Of a DNA stretch of 64,000 nucleotides, positions 1 through 8,810 are shown one piece after another. Source of the DNA: Rossellomorea sp. SC111 (GTDB lineage: Bacteria; Bacillota; Bacilli; Bacillales; Bacillaceae_B); contig NZ_JANIOC010000013.1 of the NCBI RefSeq assembly GCF_024733565.1, positions 62,001 through 126,000 of the forward strand, given 5' to 3'. The notes under the pieces are model-generated. The model worked only from the letters and a program-made list of their open reading frames with translations, was not told where the DNA came from and searched no databases. Position 1 is the stretch's first letter. Each line of letters starts with the position of its first letter. Position numbers and translations under genes: made by a program.

Positions 1-629
1 TCTGCCCCTGCATCAATCGCTTCCAATAATTGTTCTTTCGTTTCAATTTCCACTTCCACTTTCACCATATGACCAACTTGCTCTTTCACCTGTTTCACAG
101 CCCTGGTGATCGACCCGGCGAAAGAAATGTGATTATCCTTTAGCATGACGGCATCATATAGACCGTTTCTGTGGTTGAACCCGCCACCTGTCCTTACAGC
201 GTACTTCTCAACCATACGGAGTCCCGGCGTCGTTTTCCGTGTATCACATAGCCGTACCCCTGTGCCTCTCACCTGTTCCACCGCCCGGTACGTTTCCGTT
301 GCAATACCGCTCATACGCTGGATCAGATTGAGGACTACCCGCTCCCCTTGGAGGAGATCCCCCATGGGACCATGGATTTCAGCAATGAATCGTCCCGCTT
401 CCACCCATTCACCATCTTCTACGAACACCTGGGCGTCGACCGTTGGACCAAAAAGGGAGAAGCCGATCTCAATCACATCCCTCCCACAAAAAACGCCTTG
501 TTCTTTCATGAATAGGGAAAAGGATCCTTGATCGCTTTTTCTGAACAGGATATCAGACGACAAATCCCCGTCACCAAGATCTTCCCGGTAAAATGTTTCA
601 AGCATAGATTTTAGTTTCATTTTGTTCAT
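1..629 (-). CDS. nadC: Nicotinate-nucleotide pyrophosphorylase (quinolinate phosphoribosyltransferase), 3' part outside window
   Basis: Converts quinolinate and PRPP to nicotinate mononucleotide in de novo NAD synthesis. The visible 209 codons give the family's N-terminal half: a start like MNKMKLKSMLETFYREDLG, then VVLNLIQRMSGIAT and DTRKTTPGLR (the PRPP/quinolinate-binding signature), RTGGGFNHR and a VEVEIET strand. The window edge truncates the rest. I chose the ATG at 629 because GAGGGTGG lies about 6 bases upstream; an in-frame ATG at 620 is possible. The start overlaps the end of nadB by 32 bases, so the two are almost certainly cotranscribed and translationally coupled. nadA would be expected just beyond the window. 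Confidence 0.95.
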   Translation of the reverse strand, partial: MNKMKLKSMLETFYREDLGDGDLSSDILFRKSDQGSFSLFMKEQGVFCGRDVIEIGFSLFGPTVDAQVFVEDGEWVEAGRFIAEIHGPMGDLLQGERVVLNLIQRMSGIATETYRAVEQVRGTGVRLCDTRKTTPGLRMVEKYAVRTGGGFNHRNGLYDAVMLKDNHISFAGSITRAVKQVKEQVGHMVKVEVEIETKEQLLEAIDAGA

Positions 630-2187
630 GATCGTCCACCCTCAATCGCCCTTCATTTTTTTGTAATACCATTTTCCGTTTCAACCATCCTGCATTATCT
701 TCCTTCGGGAAATCTGCCCGGATGTGACCTCCCCTGCTTTCTGTCCTAAATAACGCAGACTCTGTAACAAGAAGGCTTACAATCCACATGAAATACAAGT
801 GAATTTCTTCACGTGAATTAAAATCAATATGCTCCTGAAAGGTAAGAGGCTGTTCTTTTAACCACTTCAAATGAGCGGATAAGCCTTCTTCCTTCCGTAT
901 GATTCCGACGTGCTTCATCATTCCTTCTTTTAATTCGTCTGCATGAAAAGGGATCGATAAGGGCTCACCCTCGACGATCCGGTCGAATGGGGAATGGATA
1001 AGCACAGTGGAACGGACTCCACTCTCGATCAAATATTCACCCAGACGCTCCCCGTATACCAAGCCTTCCAACAAGGAATTGCTGGCGAGGCGATTCGCAC
1101 CGTGGATGCCACTGCATGCAACTTCCCCGATGGCATACAGTCCGGGAATATTGGTCCTTCCCACACGATCGGTCACAATCCCTCCCATCATAAAATGACA
1201 TCCCGGAGAAACAGGGATCCTCCCTGCCTCAATGGAAATATGATGTTTTGAGCAAAGGGCGGAAATAGAAGGGAATTTCCCTTGAAAGTCTTCTATGCTA
1301 TTAATATCCAGATACACATTTCTTCCTTTCCGTCGTTCCTTGTATATACACTCCGCCACAATATGCCGGGGTGCAAGTTCCATGAGGGGATCAATGCCCT
1401 CCATGATCCTTTTTCCCTCATCATTGAGAAGTATGGCTCCCTCTCCTCTCACCGCTTCTGAAATCAGACCGCATGTTTTCCCCTCCGACCAAAGGAGCGT
1501 CGGATGAAACTGAATGAACTCCATATCCGAAAGCTTTGCTCCTGCAAGAAAGGCAAGAGCCATCCCATCTCCCGTTACGGACGGATGATTGGAGGTAGAC
1601 GGATATAACCCACCGATTCCTCCAGTTGCGAGAACAATATGAGGAGCATAGTAAAAGCGGATGGCGTCATCTTTATCCTTGGTCTTCACCCCGCAGCAGT
1701 GCCCCTTGTCATTTTTGACAAGTTCGTACACCATTTCCCGTTCCACGAATTGAACCTTTTCCTTTGAAAGGGATTTCAATAAATGGTTCATTAAAAATTT
1801 CCCCGTCTGATCCCCACCGCTATGAAGGATGCGATGTTCACTATGTGCCCCCTCCATTCCGAGAGAAAGGCTTCCATCCTCTTTTCGATCGAAAGGTGCC
1901 CCTTCATTCACCAGGGATTCCACGATCCTTTTTCCATCTTCTATGAGTTCTTTCACACGGTCTTCAAGCTGGTGATAGCACCCTGCTTCAAGTGTATCCT
2001 TCATATGGGCATGGACGGAATCCTTCAATCCTATAGGTGCCGCGATCCCGCCTTGAGCGAGATACGAGTTACCACTTTCAATTTCATCCTTTGTGATAAT
2101 CATCACATAAAATTGATCTTGAAGTCTGTGTGCCAATTGCAAAGCAGCAATGCCACTTCCTACGATGATAATATCGGTTTTTTCCAT
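598..2187 (-). CDS. nadB: L-aspartate oxidase
   Basis: FAD enzyme that oxidises L-aspartate to iminoaspartate, the first step of de novo NAD synthesis; works with quinolinate synthase NadA. About 529 residues. The N-terminus has the Rossmann dinucleotide motif IIIVGSGIAALQLA; next come SYLAQGGIAAP, the HSGGDQTG segment, and the active-site region FHPT...SEAVRGEGA with R...G...HFMMGGI and a C-terminal GEVACSGIHGANRLASNSL FAD-binding signature. The ATG at 2187 has AGGAGGG 7 bases upstream; the TTG just before it (2190) is less well placed. First gene of the nadB-nadC operon, divergent from nadS, with a candidate NiaR operator between them. Confidence 0.97.
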   Translation of the reverse strand: MEKTDIIIVGSGIAALQLAHRLQDQFYVMIITKDEIESGNSYLAQGGIAAPIGLKDSVHAHMKDTLEAGCYHQLEDRVKELIEDGKRIVESLVNEGAPFDRKEDGSLSLGMEGAHSEHRILHSGGDQTGKFLMNHLLKSLSKEKVQFVEREMVYELVKNDKGHCCGVKTKDKDDAIRFYYAPHIVLATGGIGGLYPSTSNHPSVTGDGMALAFLAGAKLSDMEFIQFHPTLLWSEGKTCGLISEAVRGEGAILLNDEGKRIMEGIDPLMELAPRHIVAECIYKERRKGRNVYLDINSIEDFQGKFPSISALCSKHHISIEAGRIPVSPGCHFMMGGIVTDRVGRTNIPGLYAIGEVACSGIHGANRLASNSLLEGLVYGERLGEYLIESGVRSTVLIHSPFDRIVEGEPLSIPFHADELKEGMMKHVGIIRKEEGLSAHLKWLKEQPLTFQEHIDFNSREEIHLYFMWIVSLLVTESALFRTESRGGHIRADFPKEDNAGWLKRKMVLQKNEGRLRVDDHEQNETKIYA

Positions 2188-2213
2188 CAAAAAACCCTCC
2201 TGATTATTTACAG

Positions 2214-2225
2214 GTGTCTTGACAC
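2214..2225. promoter_or_regulatory. Candidate NiaR operator between nadB and nadS
   Basis: A perfect 12-base inverted repeat, GTGTC-TT-GACAC, sits between the divergent nadB and nadS genes. Its right half contains TTGACA (2219-2224), which could be the -35 box of the nadS promoter, so a bound repressor would block transcription. NiaR (YrxA) is known to repress nadBCA and nifS in B. subtilis from this intergenic region, and niaR lies just downstream of nadS here. The -10 boxes on either side are weak by eye. The palindrome is seen directly; the assignment to NiaR is inferred. Confidence 0.65.
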
Positions 2226-2312
2226 ATATATTTACACATTATTAAACTAATGACAAGAGTTTTTTACAAGACTCATATATTCAGACAATTCCCATAAAAG
2301 GCAGGTTATATA

Positions 2313-3455
2313 ATGAACTATTTTGATTATGCTGCTACCACCCCTGTAGATGCTGAGAGTTTACACGTGTTCCGGACCGTAAGTGAAGAATTCTGGGGCA
2401 ATCCGAGCAGCCTTCACGATATCGGGGGGAAAGCAGGGCATCTCCTTACAAAATGCAGAGAAAAATTGGCTTCGCTGCTCGGTGTCCCTTCTATAGGGAT
2501 CCACTTTACTTCCGGTGGGACGGAAGGGAACCATATAGCCCTTGTCACACTGGCATTAAGCAGGCAAAAAAAAGGAAAACACATCATTATCGGAGGAGCA
2601 GAGCATTCTTCCATTCACTCCTCAGCTGCTTTTCTCCAAGGGCTGGGCTTTACAGTCACGAAGATCCCTTTGACTTCAGATGGCCTGATCGATCCTCAAA
2701 AGGTCAAAGAATCTCTTTCGGAACATACGACTGTCGTGAGCATTGGACACGTCAATGGGGAAATTGGAACGATCCAGCCACTCCATGCCATTCATGATCT
2801 ACTGAGACATCGTGATATCCTGCTTCACAGCGATATGGTTCAATCATTCGGGAAAATGGATGTCACCGAATTCACTACCAAGGTCGACAGCTTCACCCTT
2901 TCATCCCATAAGATTTACGGTCCAAAAGGAGTCGGCGCATTTTACATCAATCCAGCCCTGGACATCACTCCCATGATACCTGGACAGACACATGAAGACG
3001 GATTCAGGGGGGGAACGGTGAATCTTCCGGGGATAGCAGGATTTGTGACTGCCGCTGATCTGTGTCACCATTCCTTTGCAACACCCCATTACATGAGGAT
3101 GAGAACACATTTTTTAAAGGGACTGGAAGAACTGCTGCCCGGCCGGTACACTCTTTATGAAGGACCGGCACATGCTCAGCTGCCACATGTCATCGGTCTT
3201 GGCATCCACGGCCTTGAGGGACAGTGGCTCATGCTTGAATGCAATAGGCGCGGAATGGGGATTTCCACCGGCAGTGCATGCGGTGCCGGTTCTCAGGACT
3301 TACCCAAGACACTTAAGAGTATGGGCGTCAGTCAAAGAGCTGGAAAAGAATTCATCCGGATATCATTCGGAAGGGATACAAGGAAGGAACAAATAGCAGA
3401 ATTGGTCGATGCATTGTCAGACATACATGCGTCTCTAAGATCTCCCTTAACTTGA
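2313..3455 (+). CDS. nadS: Cysteine desulfurase of NAD biosynthesis (NifS/NadS type)
   Basis: PLP-dependent class V aminotransferase-fold enzyme of 380 residues that mobilises cysteine sulfur. In Bacillus the copy next to nadB serves Fe-S cluster assembly on quinolinate synthase NadA. Visible features: FDYAATTPVD at the N-terminus, TSGGTEGNHIAL, EHSSIHSS, HVNGEIGTIQP, the PLP-lysine motif SSHKIYGPKGVGA, and the catalytic-cysteine loop STGSACGAGS. Start ATG with a weak AAGGCAGG ribosome site. It is followed after 49 bases by niaR, probably in one transcript. The gene context, not the sequence alone, supports NadS rather than housekeeping IscS/SufS. Confidence 0.9.
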   Translation: MNYFDYAATTPVDAESLHVFRTVSEEFWGNPSSLHDIGGKAGHLLTKCREKLASLLGVPSIGIHFTSGGTEGNHIALVTLALSRQKKGKHIIIGGAEHSSIHSSAAFLQGLGFTVTKIPLTSDGLIDPQKVKESLSEHTTVVSIGHVNGEIGTIQPLHAIHDLLRHRDILLHSDMVQSFGKMDVTEFTTKVDSFTLSSHKIYGPKGVGAFYINPALDITPMIPGQTHEDGFRGGTVNLPGIAGFVTAADLCHHSFATPHYMRMRTHFLKGLEELLPGRYTLYEGPAHAQLPHVIGLGIHGLEGQWLMLECNRRGMGISTGSACGAGSQDLPKTLKSMGVSQRAGKEFIRISFGRDTRKEQIAELVDALSDIHASLRSPLT

Positions 3456-3504
3456 AGAGCCGGTTGTGATATGATTTCCTATATCGATTGGGACGGAGGA
3501 GATA

Positions 3505-4050
3505 ATGGTGGCAGGAAAAAAAATCCTGGGAGAAGAAAGAAGACAGTGGATCCTCGATAAACTAATGACAAAACTCTCCCCGATAACAGGGGGAGAGCTC
3601 GCGAAGCAGACCAATGTCAGCCGACAGGTAATCGTAAGTGACATTACCCTATTGAAAGCAAAAGGCGAACCCATCATCGCGACAAGCCAAGGCTACTTGT
3701 TTATGCCTGCCTCGAATCAGGATACGATGGTTGAACGGACGGTTGCTTGCAAGCATCTGCCTCACCGGTCGGAAGAAGAACTCTTTTTACTTGTCGATCA
3801 CGGGGTCACAGTCAAGGATGTCAAGATCGAACACGGTGTGTATGGTGATCTGACCGCTTCAATCATGGTGTCAAACCGCAAAGAAGTCGAGCAATTCATG
3901 AAGAAAATTGATGAAACGGGTGCATCCTTTTTATCAGAATTGACCGACGGTGTCCATTTACATACATTAATGGCCCAAACGGAACAAACCCTGGATAAAG
4001 CAGAAAATGCGCTCCATGAAGCAGGCTTTTTAATTCAGAGTGATCTATAG
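3505..4050 (+). CDS. niaR: Transcriptional repressor of NAD biosynthesis, NiaR/YrxA
   Basis: Niacin-responsive repressor of 181 residues, the usual family length. The N-terminal ~65 residues form a winged helix (RRQWILDKL...ITGGELAKQTNVSRQVIVSDI). The C-terminal 3H domain carries the conserved histidines in CKHLPH, IEHGVYGDL and DGVHLHTL, which are associated with metal/nicotinate binding in the family. The ATG has GGAGGAG immediately upstream. It is the last gene of the nadS-niaR unit and should repress nadS and nadBC through the palindrome at 2214-2225, so it would be autoregulated. A bidirectional terminator follows. Confidence 0.93.
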   Translation: MVAGKKILGEERRQWILDKLMTKLSPITGGELAKQTNVSRQVIVSDITLLKAKGEPIIATSQGYLFMPASNQDTMVERTVACKHLPHRSEEELFLLVDHGVTVKDVKIEHGVYGDLTASIMVSNRKEVEQFMKKIDETGASFLSELTDGVHLHTLMAQTEQTLDKAENALHEAGFLIQSDL

Positions 4051-4074
4051 GGCTGATGGCGGCACGCCCAAAAA

Positions 4075-4106
4075 AAGGCAGAATCCACAAGGGATCTGCC
4101 TTTTTT
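4075..4106. terminator. Bidirectional terminator between niaR and pheA
   Basis: Stem AAGGCAGA / TCTGCCTT around a 12-base loop, with a run of T on the plus strand and a run of A (T on the minus strand) on the other side. It can end both the nadS-niaR and the pheB-pheA transcripts. Confidence 0.85.
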
Positions 4107-4108
4107 CT

Positions 4109-4960
4109 TTAGTTATCCAATAAATAGGAAGAATACGTCCCGATCATTTTCACTCTGCATCCGAGGGCTTCCATTTCACTGATCGCTCCCGGAAGGAGGA
4201 CATCATCCATTTCATGAGCCACATCAATTAAGAAGAAATAATCACCGAGTCCCGTTTTCAGCGGTCTTGATTCAATTTTACTTAAGTTCAGCTGTCTCCA
4301 GGCAAATGTGGACAATACCTGATGAAGGGCTCCCGATCGATCCTTCGGAAGAGTCACCATCAAGGTTGTCTTTTCCATGCTCTTTTCCTGGGGCAGGGTC
4401 AGTGGATCGGGTGTTTTATGTAAGACGATGAACCTGGTATGATTATAGGCAAAATCATGAATGTTCTCATGCAGGATGTTCAATCCGTATTTTTCTGCTG
4501 ACAGCTCGTTCCCGATTGCGCCAAGAAATGAATCAGGATTCTCGCTAACGAATTTAGCAGCGGCAGCCGTACTCGTCGTCTGTTCCAGGGGTACCCCTCG
4601 AAACTGCTTATGTAAAAATTTATGACACTGTGCCAAGGCGTGGGAATGGGAAAGGATTTTCCCGATCTGTTCTTCACTGTCACTCCATGCCGGATGTATC
4701 ATTAAGTGCTGTTGAATGGCGGACGTCAATTCAGCGACAATCGCTAAGTTCGCTTCATGAAACAAATAATCCACCGTAATATGTACTGAGCCTTCCAGGG
4801 CATTTTCTAATGGAACAACCGCGTAATCCACTTCATTCTCGATCACCGCCTCAATGCAATCCGGTATCGTCACATACGAAACCGTTTCTTCATCGGGAAA
4901 TGCCCTCTTGACGGCTAAATCTGTAAAGGAAGCCTGTGGTCCTAAATATGCAATCTTCAC
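4109..4960 (-). CDS. pheA: Prephenate dehydratase
   Basis: Converts prephenate to phenylpyruvate in phenylalanine synthesis; 283 residues from the chosen start. N-terminal catalytic domain: IAYLGPQASFTDLAV, VPLENALEGSVHITVDYL and the TTSTAAAAKFVSE motif. C-terminal ACT regulatory domain for phenylalanine feedback (TTLMVTLPKDRSGALHQVLS, then NLSKIESRPLKTG, the family ESRP motif). The reading frame extends upstream to an ATG at 4999, but the GTG at 4960 has AGAGGAAG six bases upstream and gives the family N-terminus, so I use it. It follows pheB, with no terminator seen between. Confidence 0.95.
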   Translation of the reverse strand: MKIAYLGPQASFTDLAVKRAFPDEETVSYVTIPDCIEAVIENEVDYAVVPLENALEGSVHITVDYLFHEANLAIVAELTSAIQQHLMIHPAWSDSEEQIGKILSHSHALAQCHKFLHKQFRGVPLEQTTSTAAAAKFVSENPDSFLGAIGNELSAEKYGLNILHENIHDFAYNHTRFIVLHKTPDPLTLPQEKSMEKTTLMVTLPKDRSGALHQVLSTFAWRQLNLSKIESRPLKTGLGDYFFLIDVAHEMDDVLLPGAISEMEALGCRVKMIGTYSSYLLDN

Positions 4961-5050
4961 TCTGATCTTCCTCTCGCTCACTTGAAATTTATTGAACATT
5001 CTAACACGTATATGAACAAAGGGGAAGGTTTTCTATAAAAAAAAGAAGTG

Positions 5051-5506
5051 TCAGGCTCCGGAACCCAACACTTCCACTTTCTCGACAAATTCCAAACGAC
5101 GGAGCTTTGAGAGTAAGTCTTCCAATCCGATCGTGAGGTCCGTTACGTTCAAGGAGAGTGTGACATTCGCTCTTCCTTGCAACGGAATCGTCTGATGGAT
5201 CGTCAATATATTGCAACCATGCTTGGCTGTTTCACTTAATAGATGAGACAACGTCCCTGACCGGTCCTCCAAATGAAAGAACAGTGTGATGATCCGTTCC
5301 TTCACGATGGTGTGGAAAGGAAATACCGTATCCCGGTATTTGTAAAAGGCACTCCGGCTCAAATCAACCCGGTGGACCGCTTCCCATACCGAATCCGCCT
5401 TGCCTCTTTCAATCAATTCTTTTGCATCCAGGGTCTTCTTCATCGCTTCCGGCAGCACGTCTTCACGCACTAAATAAAACTTGCCTTCTTGAAATTTTTT
5501 CCCCAA
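5051..5506 (-). CDS. pheB: ACT-domain protein PheB (UPF0735)
   Basis: Small 151-residue protein with a basic N-terminal segment and a C-terminal ACT domain ([19 protein letters not shown], then [18 protein letters not shown]). The family is linked to pheA in Bacillus and is thought to sense or regulate aromatic amino acid metabolism; the old chorismate-mutase label is not supported by motifs here. The start is TTG at 5506 with GGAGG eight bases upstream. It lies downstream of obg and upstream of pheA, as in B. subtilis. Confidence 0.92.
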   Translation of the reverse strand: MGKKFQEGKFYLVREDVLPEAMKKTLDAKELIERGKADSVWEAVHRVDLSRSAFYKYRDTVFPFHTIVKERIITLFFHLEDRSGTLSHLLSETAKHGCNILTIHQTIPLQGRANVTLSLNVTDLTIGLEDLLSKLRRLEFVEKVEVLGSGA

Positions 5507-5587
5507 TGACTATTCCTCCAATTGTGTAGCAGTAGAGGTTCGAGGCAGCAAGCCCCTTTAAATACCGCTTTCGCTTTCTATTGTAAA

Positions 5588-5612
5588 GCAGGTAGCGGCA
5601 ACCGCCACCTGC
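5588..5612 (-). terminator. Possible weak terminator or processing hairpin after obg
   Basis: Stem of about 11 pairs (GCAGGT / ACCTGC outer arms with a GCGG / CCGC inner stem) between obg and pheB. The following minus-strand bases (TTTACAATAG) are only moderately U-rich, so this may be a leaky terminator or an mRNA stabilising element. Confidence 0.4.
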
Positions 5613-5643
5613 TCCTCTGTCTGAAATAGATGAAGGATGAAAC

Positions 5644-6945
<1,302 letters not shown>

Positions 6946-6966
6946 TTATCACTGCAATCGCTTCAA

Positions 6967-7497
6967 TCATTCAGCGATTACATGAACGACAAGAACCTCT
7001 TCTTGTAGTTGTTCTATTTCTATATTTTCTCCGTTTGATCGTTGATTGTTGATCCAGTCTTCCACTAAGCTTGTACTCTTTAGTATACCTGTGAAATCAA
7101 ATATAAAACGGGATTGTTCTTTTGTAATGTCCAGTAAGATGGATAATTGATTTTCTGCATTGTTCATTACATTTGATTCAAGGAATTCCAGGAACTCCTT
7201 GCACCAGTTGTAAAGTCTTTTATCTTCAAGCCGGTGGGGCTCGAGTCGAAGGACTTCAAAATCCAGCTTAATCAAATGTCTTGACCAATTATAGGTTAAA
7301 ATCCATTCTGCCAACAATGGAAGCTTTACATTCGAAAGCTTAGATTCATTTTGTGCAACAAGGACCATTTCCTCGATGACCTGTTTCGCCCGCTCCACAC
7401 GGCCAAGGTCCAGGTTCCCTTTAATTAATTGCAAATCATTCATCCAGTCGTGGCGGGCATGCCTCAACGCCTCGACTACACCCCAATTTTCGCTCAT
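6967..7497 (-). CDS. spo0B: Sporulation initiation phosphotransferase Spo0B
   Basis: 176-residue phosphorelay protein that moves phosphate from Spo0F to Spo0A. The N-terminal helical hairpin contains the phospho-accepting histidine in RHARHDWMNDLQ (about residue 16), followed by an LIKGNLDLGR helix. The C-terminal part is a degenerate histidine-kinase ATPase fold. It is a little shorter than the B. subtilis protein. ATG start with TAGGAG seven bases upstream. First gene of a probable spo0B-obg(-pheB-pheA) unit with its own candidate promoter. Confidence 0.93.
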   Translation of the reverse strand: MSENWGVVEALRHARHDWMNDLQLIKGNLDLGRVERAKQVIEEMVLVAQNESKLSNVKLPLLAEWILTYNWSRHLIKLDFEVLRLEPHRLEDKRLYNWCKEFLEFLESNVMNNAENQLSILLDITKEQSRFIFDFTGILKSTSLVEDWINNQRSNGENIEIEQLQEEVLVVHVIAE

Positions 7498-7529
7498 AAT
7501 CTAACTCCTATACTTAAGTGCTACCTGTA

Positions 7530-7538
7530 AGTATATCA
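7530..7538 (-). promoter_or_regulatory. Candidate extended -10 promoter for spo0B-obg
   Basis: On the minus strand TG-A-TATACT lies about 33 bases upstream of the spo0B start. No good -35 hexamer is visible at 17 bases, so this would depend on the extended -10. It lies downstream of the rpmA terminator, as expected for a separate transcription unit. Confidence 0.4.
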
Positions 7539-7640
7539 AAGTTGGGCGTGGTGCGTATATTGTTTCTGTGAAATTGGTGTATTGTAAGGAAATCGGATTT
7601 TTGAAAATCAATCCCGGGAACCTGAGAAAATACCCCTGAT

Positions 7641-7677
7641 AAAAATAAAACTCTAACCGAAAGTCGGTTAGAGTTTT
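7641..7677 (-). terminator. Terminator of the rplU-prp-rpmA operon
   Basis: Perfect stem AAAACTCTAACCGA / TCGGTTAGAGTTTT with a 3-base loop, followed on the minus strand by TTTTATTTTT, 17 bases after the rpmA stop. Confidence 0.9.
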
Positions 7678-7693
7678 CGTTAAAGATATGCGA

Positions 7694-7984
7694 TTAAGCT
7701 TCATTCGCAACTGGGTATACGCTCACTTTTTTCTTGTCACGACCCATGCGTTCGAAACGAACAACACCGTCGGTTTTAGCGAAAAGTGTATCGTCGCCGC
7801 CACGGCCGACGTTTAGGCCTGGATAAATTTTCGTACCGCGTTGACGGTAAAGAATTGATCCACCAGAAACCATTTGACCGTCTGCACGCTTAGCACCAAG
7901 GCGCTTTGAGATAGAGTCACGACCATTCTTAGTCGAACCTACTCCTTTTTTGGACGCAAAAAACTGAAGGTCTAATCTTAACAT
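7694..7984 (-). CDS. rpmA: 50S ribosomal protein L27 with cleavable N-terminal extension
   Basis: Ribosomal protein of the peptidyl-transferase region. From the chosen ATG (7984; GGAGGTG six bases upstream) the protein begins [16 protein letters not shown]. The LDLQFF motif is the Firmicutes extension removed by the cysteine protease Prp before L27 can function; Prp is encoded just upstream. The frame extends three codons further upstream, without a ribosome site. The rest ([38 protein letters not shown]) is ordinary L27. Confidence 0.97.
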   Translation of the reverse strand: MLRLDLQFFASKKGVGSTKNGRDSISKRLGAKRADGQMVSGGSILYRQRGTKIYPGLNVGRGGDDTLFAKTDGVVRFERMGRDKKKVSVYPVANEA

Positions 7985-7996
7985 CTGTTCCACCTC

Positions 7997-8332
7997 CTAC
8001 TTTTTGAAGGTTATTTTAATAAAATCACTATAGTCTCTTTCAATCGTCTGGAGGCTGATAAGCATGCCGTCGAGCAGCAGCTGAATCTTGCTCTCCGTTT
8101 CTTCCGGAAGATCATCAGGGATGACGCAGCGAAGGAATCCACCATCAGAGGATTGCTCGATGGACGGTTCTACACCGGTTAACGCCATAATGGCATTAAT
8201 ACTGCCGAATGAAACAGCAGAAGCACCTGCACAGACAATGTCTTGCCCATTTTCGGCAAAATCAGCATGTCCATCCATGGAGAAAGAACGGATCCTTTTC
8301 CCGGGTGAACGCTCTACGTAAACGTTAATCAT
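7997..8332 (-). CDS. prp: Ribosomal-processing cysteine protease Prp (YsxB)
   Basis: 111-residue protease that removes the N-terminal extension of L27. Catalytic residues are visible in DGHADFAENGQDIVCAG (histidine near residue 22, cysteine near residue 34) with the following SAVSFGS segment. It sits between rplU (11 bases upstream) and rpmA (12 bases downstream), the standard Firmicutes arrangement, so enzyme and substrate are co-expressed. Confidence 0.95.
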   Translation of the reverse strand: MINVYVERSPGKRIRSFSMDGHADFAENGQDIVCAGASAVSFGSINAIMALTGVEPSIEQSSDGGFLRCVIPDDLPEETESKIQLLLDGMLISLQTIERDYSDFIKITFKK

Positions 8333-8343
8333 GTAACCACGCC

Positions 8344-8652
8344 TTACGCGTTGATTTCGTCAATGACAACTTTAGTGTAAGGTTGACGGTGACCTTGCTT
8401 ACGACGGTAGTTCTTTTTCGCTTTGTATTTGAATACTACAAGCTTTTTCGCGCGGCCTTGTTTTTCAACTTTCGCTGTTACAGTAGCTCCATCCACTAAA
8501 GGACTTCCTACTTTCACATCGTCACCACCAACGAATAGAACTTTGTCAAAAGTTACCGTATCGCCTTGTTCTCCGTTAAGCTTTTCGATGTAGATTGCTT
8601 GACCAGCTTCTACACGGATTTGCTTACCACCTGTTTCGATAATTGCGTACAT
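8344..8652 (-). CDS. rplU: 50S ribosomal protein L21
   Basis: 102-residue ribosomal protein beginning [11 protein letters not shown], ending in the [13 protein letters not shown] tail. AAGGAGGTG ribosome site upstream. First gene of the rplU-prp-rpmA operon, preceded by a structured leader and a strong promoter. Confidence 0.98.
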   Translation of the reverse strand: MYAIIETGGKQIRVEAGQAIYIEKLNGEQGDTVTFDKVLFVGGDDVKVGSPLVDGATVTAKVEKQGRAKKLVVFKYKAKKNYRRKQGHRQPYTKVVIDEINA

Positions 8653-8758
8653 AATCGCACCTCCTTATAAACTCAGACTCGCCAATGACAGGTGTTGGAT
8701 TGCTCCAAGCTTTTGTACCTGTAATGAGCGGTTGTAGCACGGGTGCTACAATCAATAA
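8653..8758 (-). ncRNA. L21 leader RNA (ribosomal protein leader)
   Basis: The untranslated leader between the promoter and rplU contains a strong 5' hairpin (TTGTAGCAC / GTGCTACAA around 8726-8748) and a second long-range pairing (ACAGGT near 8710-8722 with ACCTGT near 8679-8690) just before the ribosome site. The position and layout match the Firmicutes L21 leader, which is thought to give feedback control by ribosomal protein. Ends are approximate. Confidence 0.75.
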
Positions 8759-8765
8759 CATTAGA

Positions 8766-8795
8766 ATCCTATCACATAAATCGATATACTGTCAA
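8766..8795 (-). promoter_or_regulatory. Promoter of rplU operon
   Basis: Minus-strand TTGACA, 18-base spacer, then TG-A-TAGGAT: a consensus -35 and an extended -10. Predicted start near 8759, immediately ahead of the leader hairpin. Confidence 0.85.
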
Positions 8796-8810
8796 TAACA
8801 TTCAAGAAAT

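Noticed and set aside
2453-2797. 114-codon plus-strand frame inside nadS
   Set aside because: Shadow of nadS in another frame; nadS has full family motifs.
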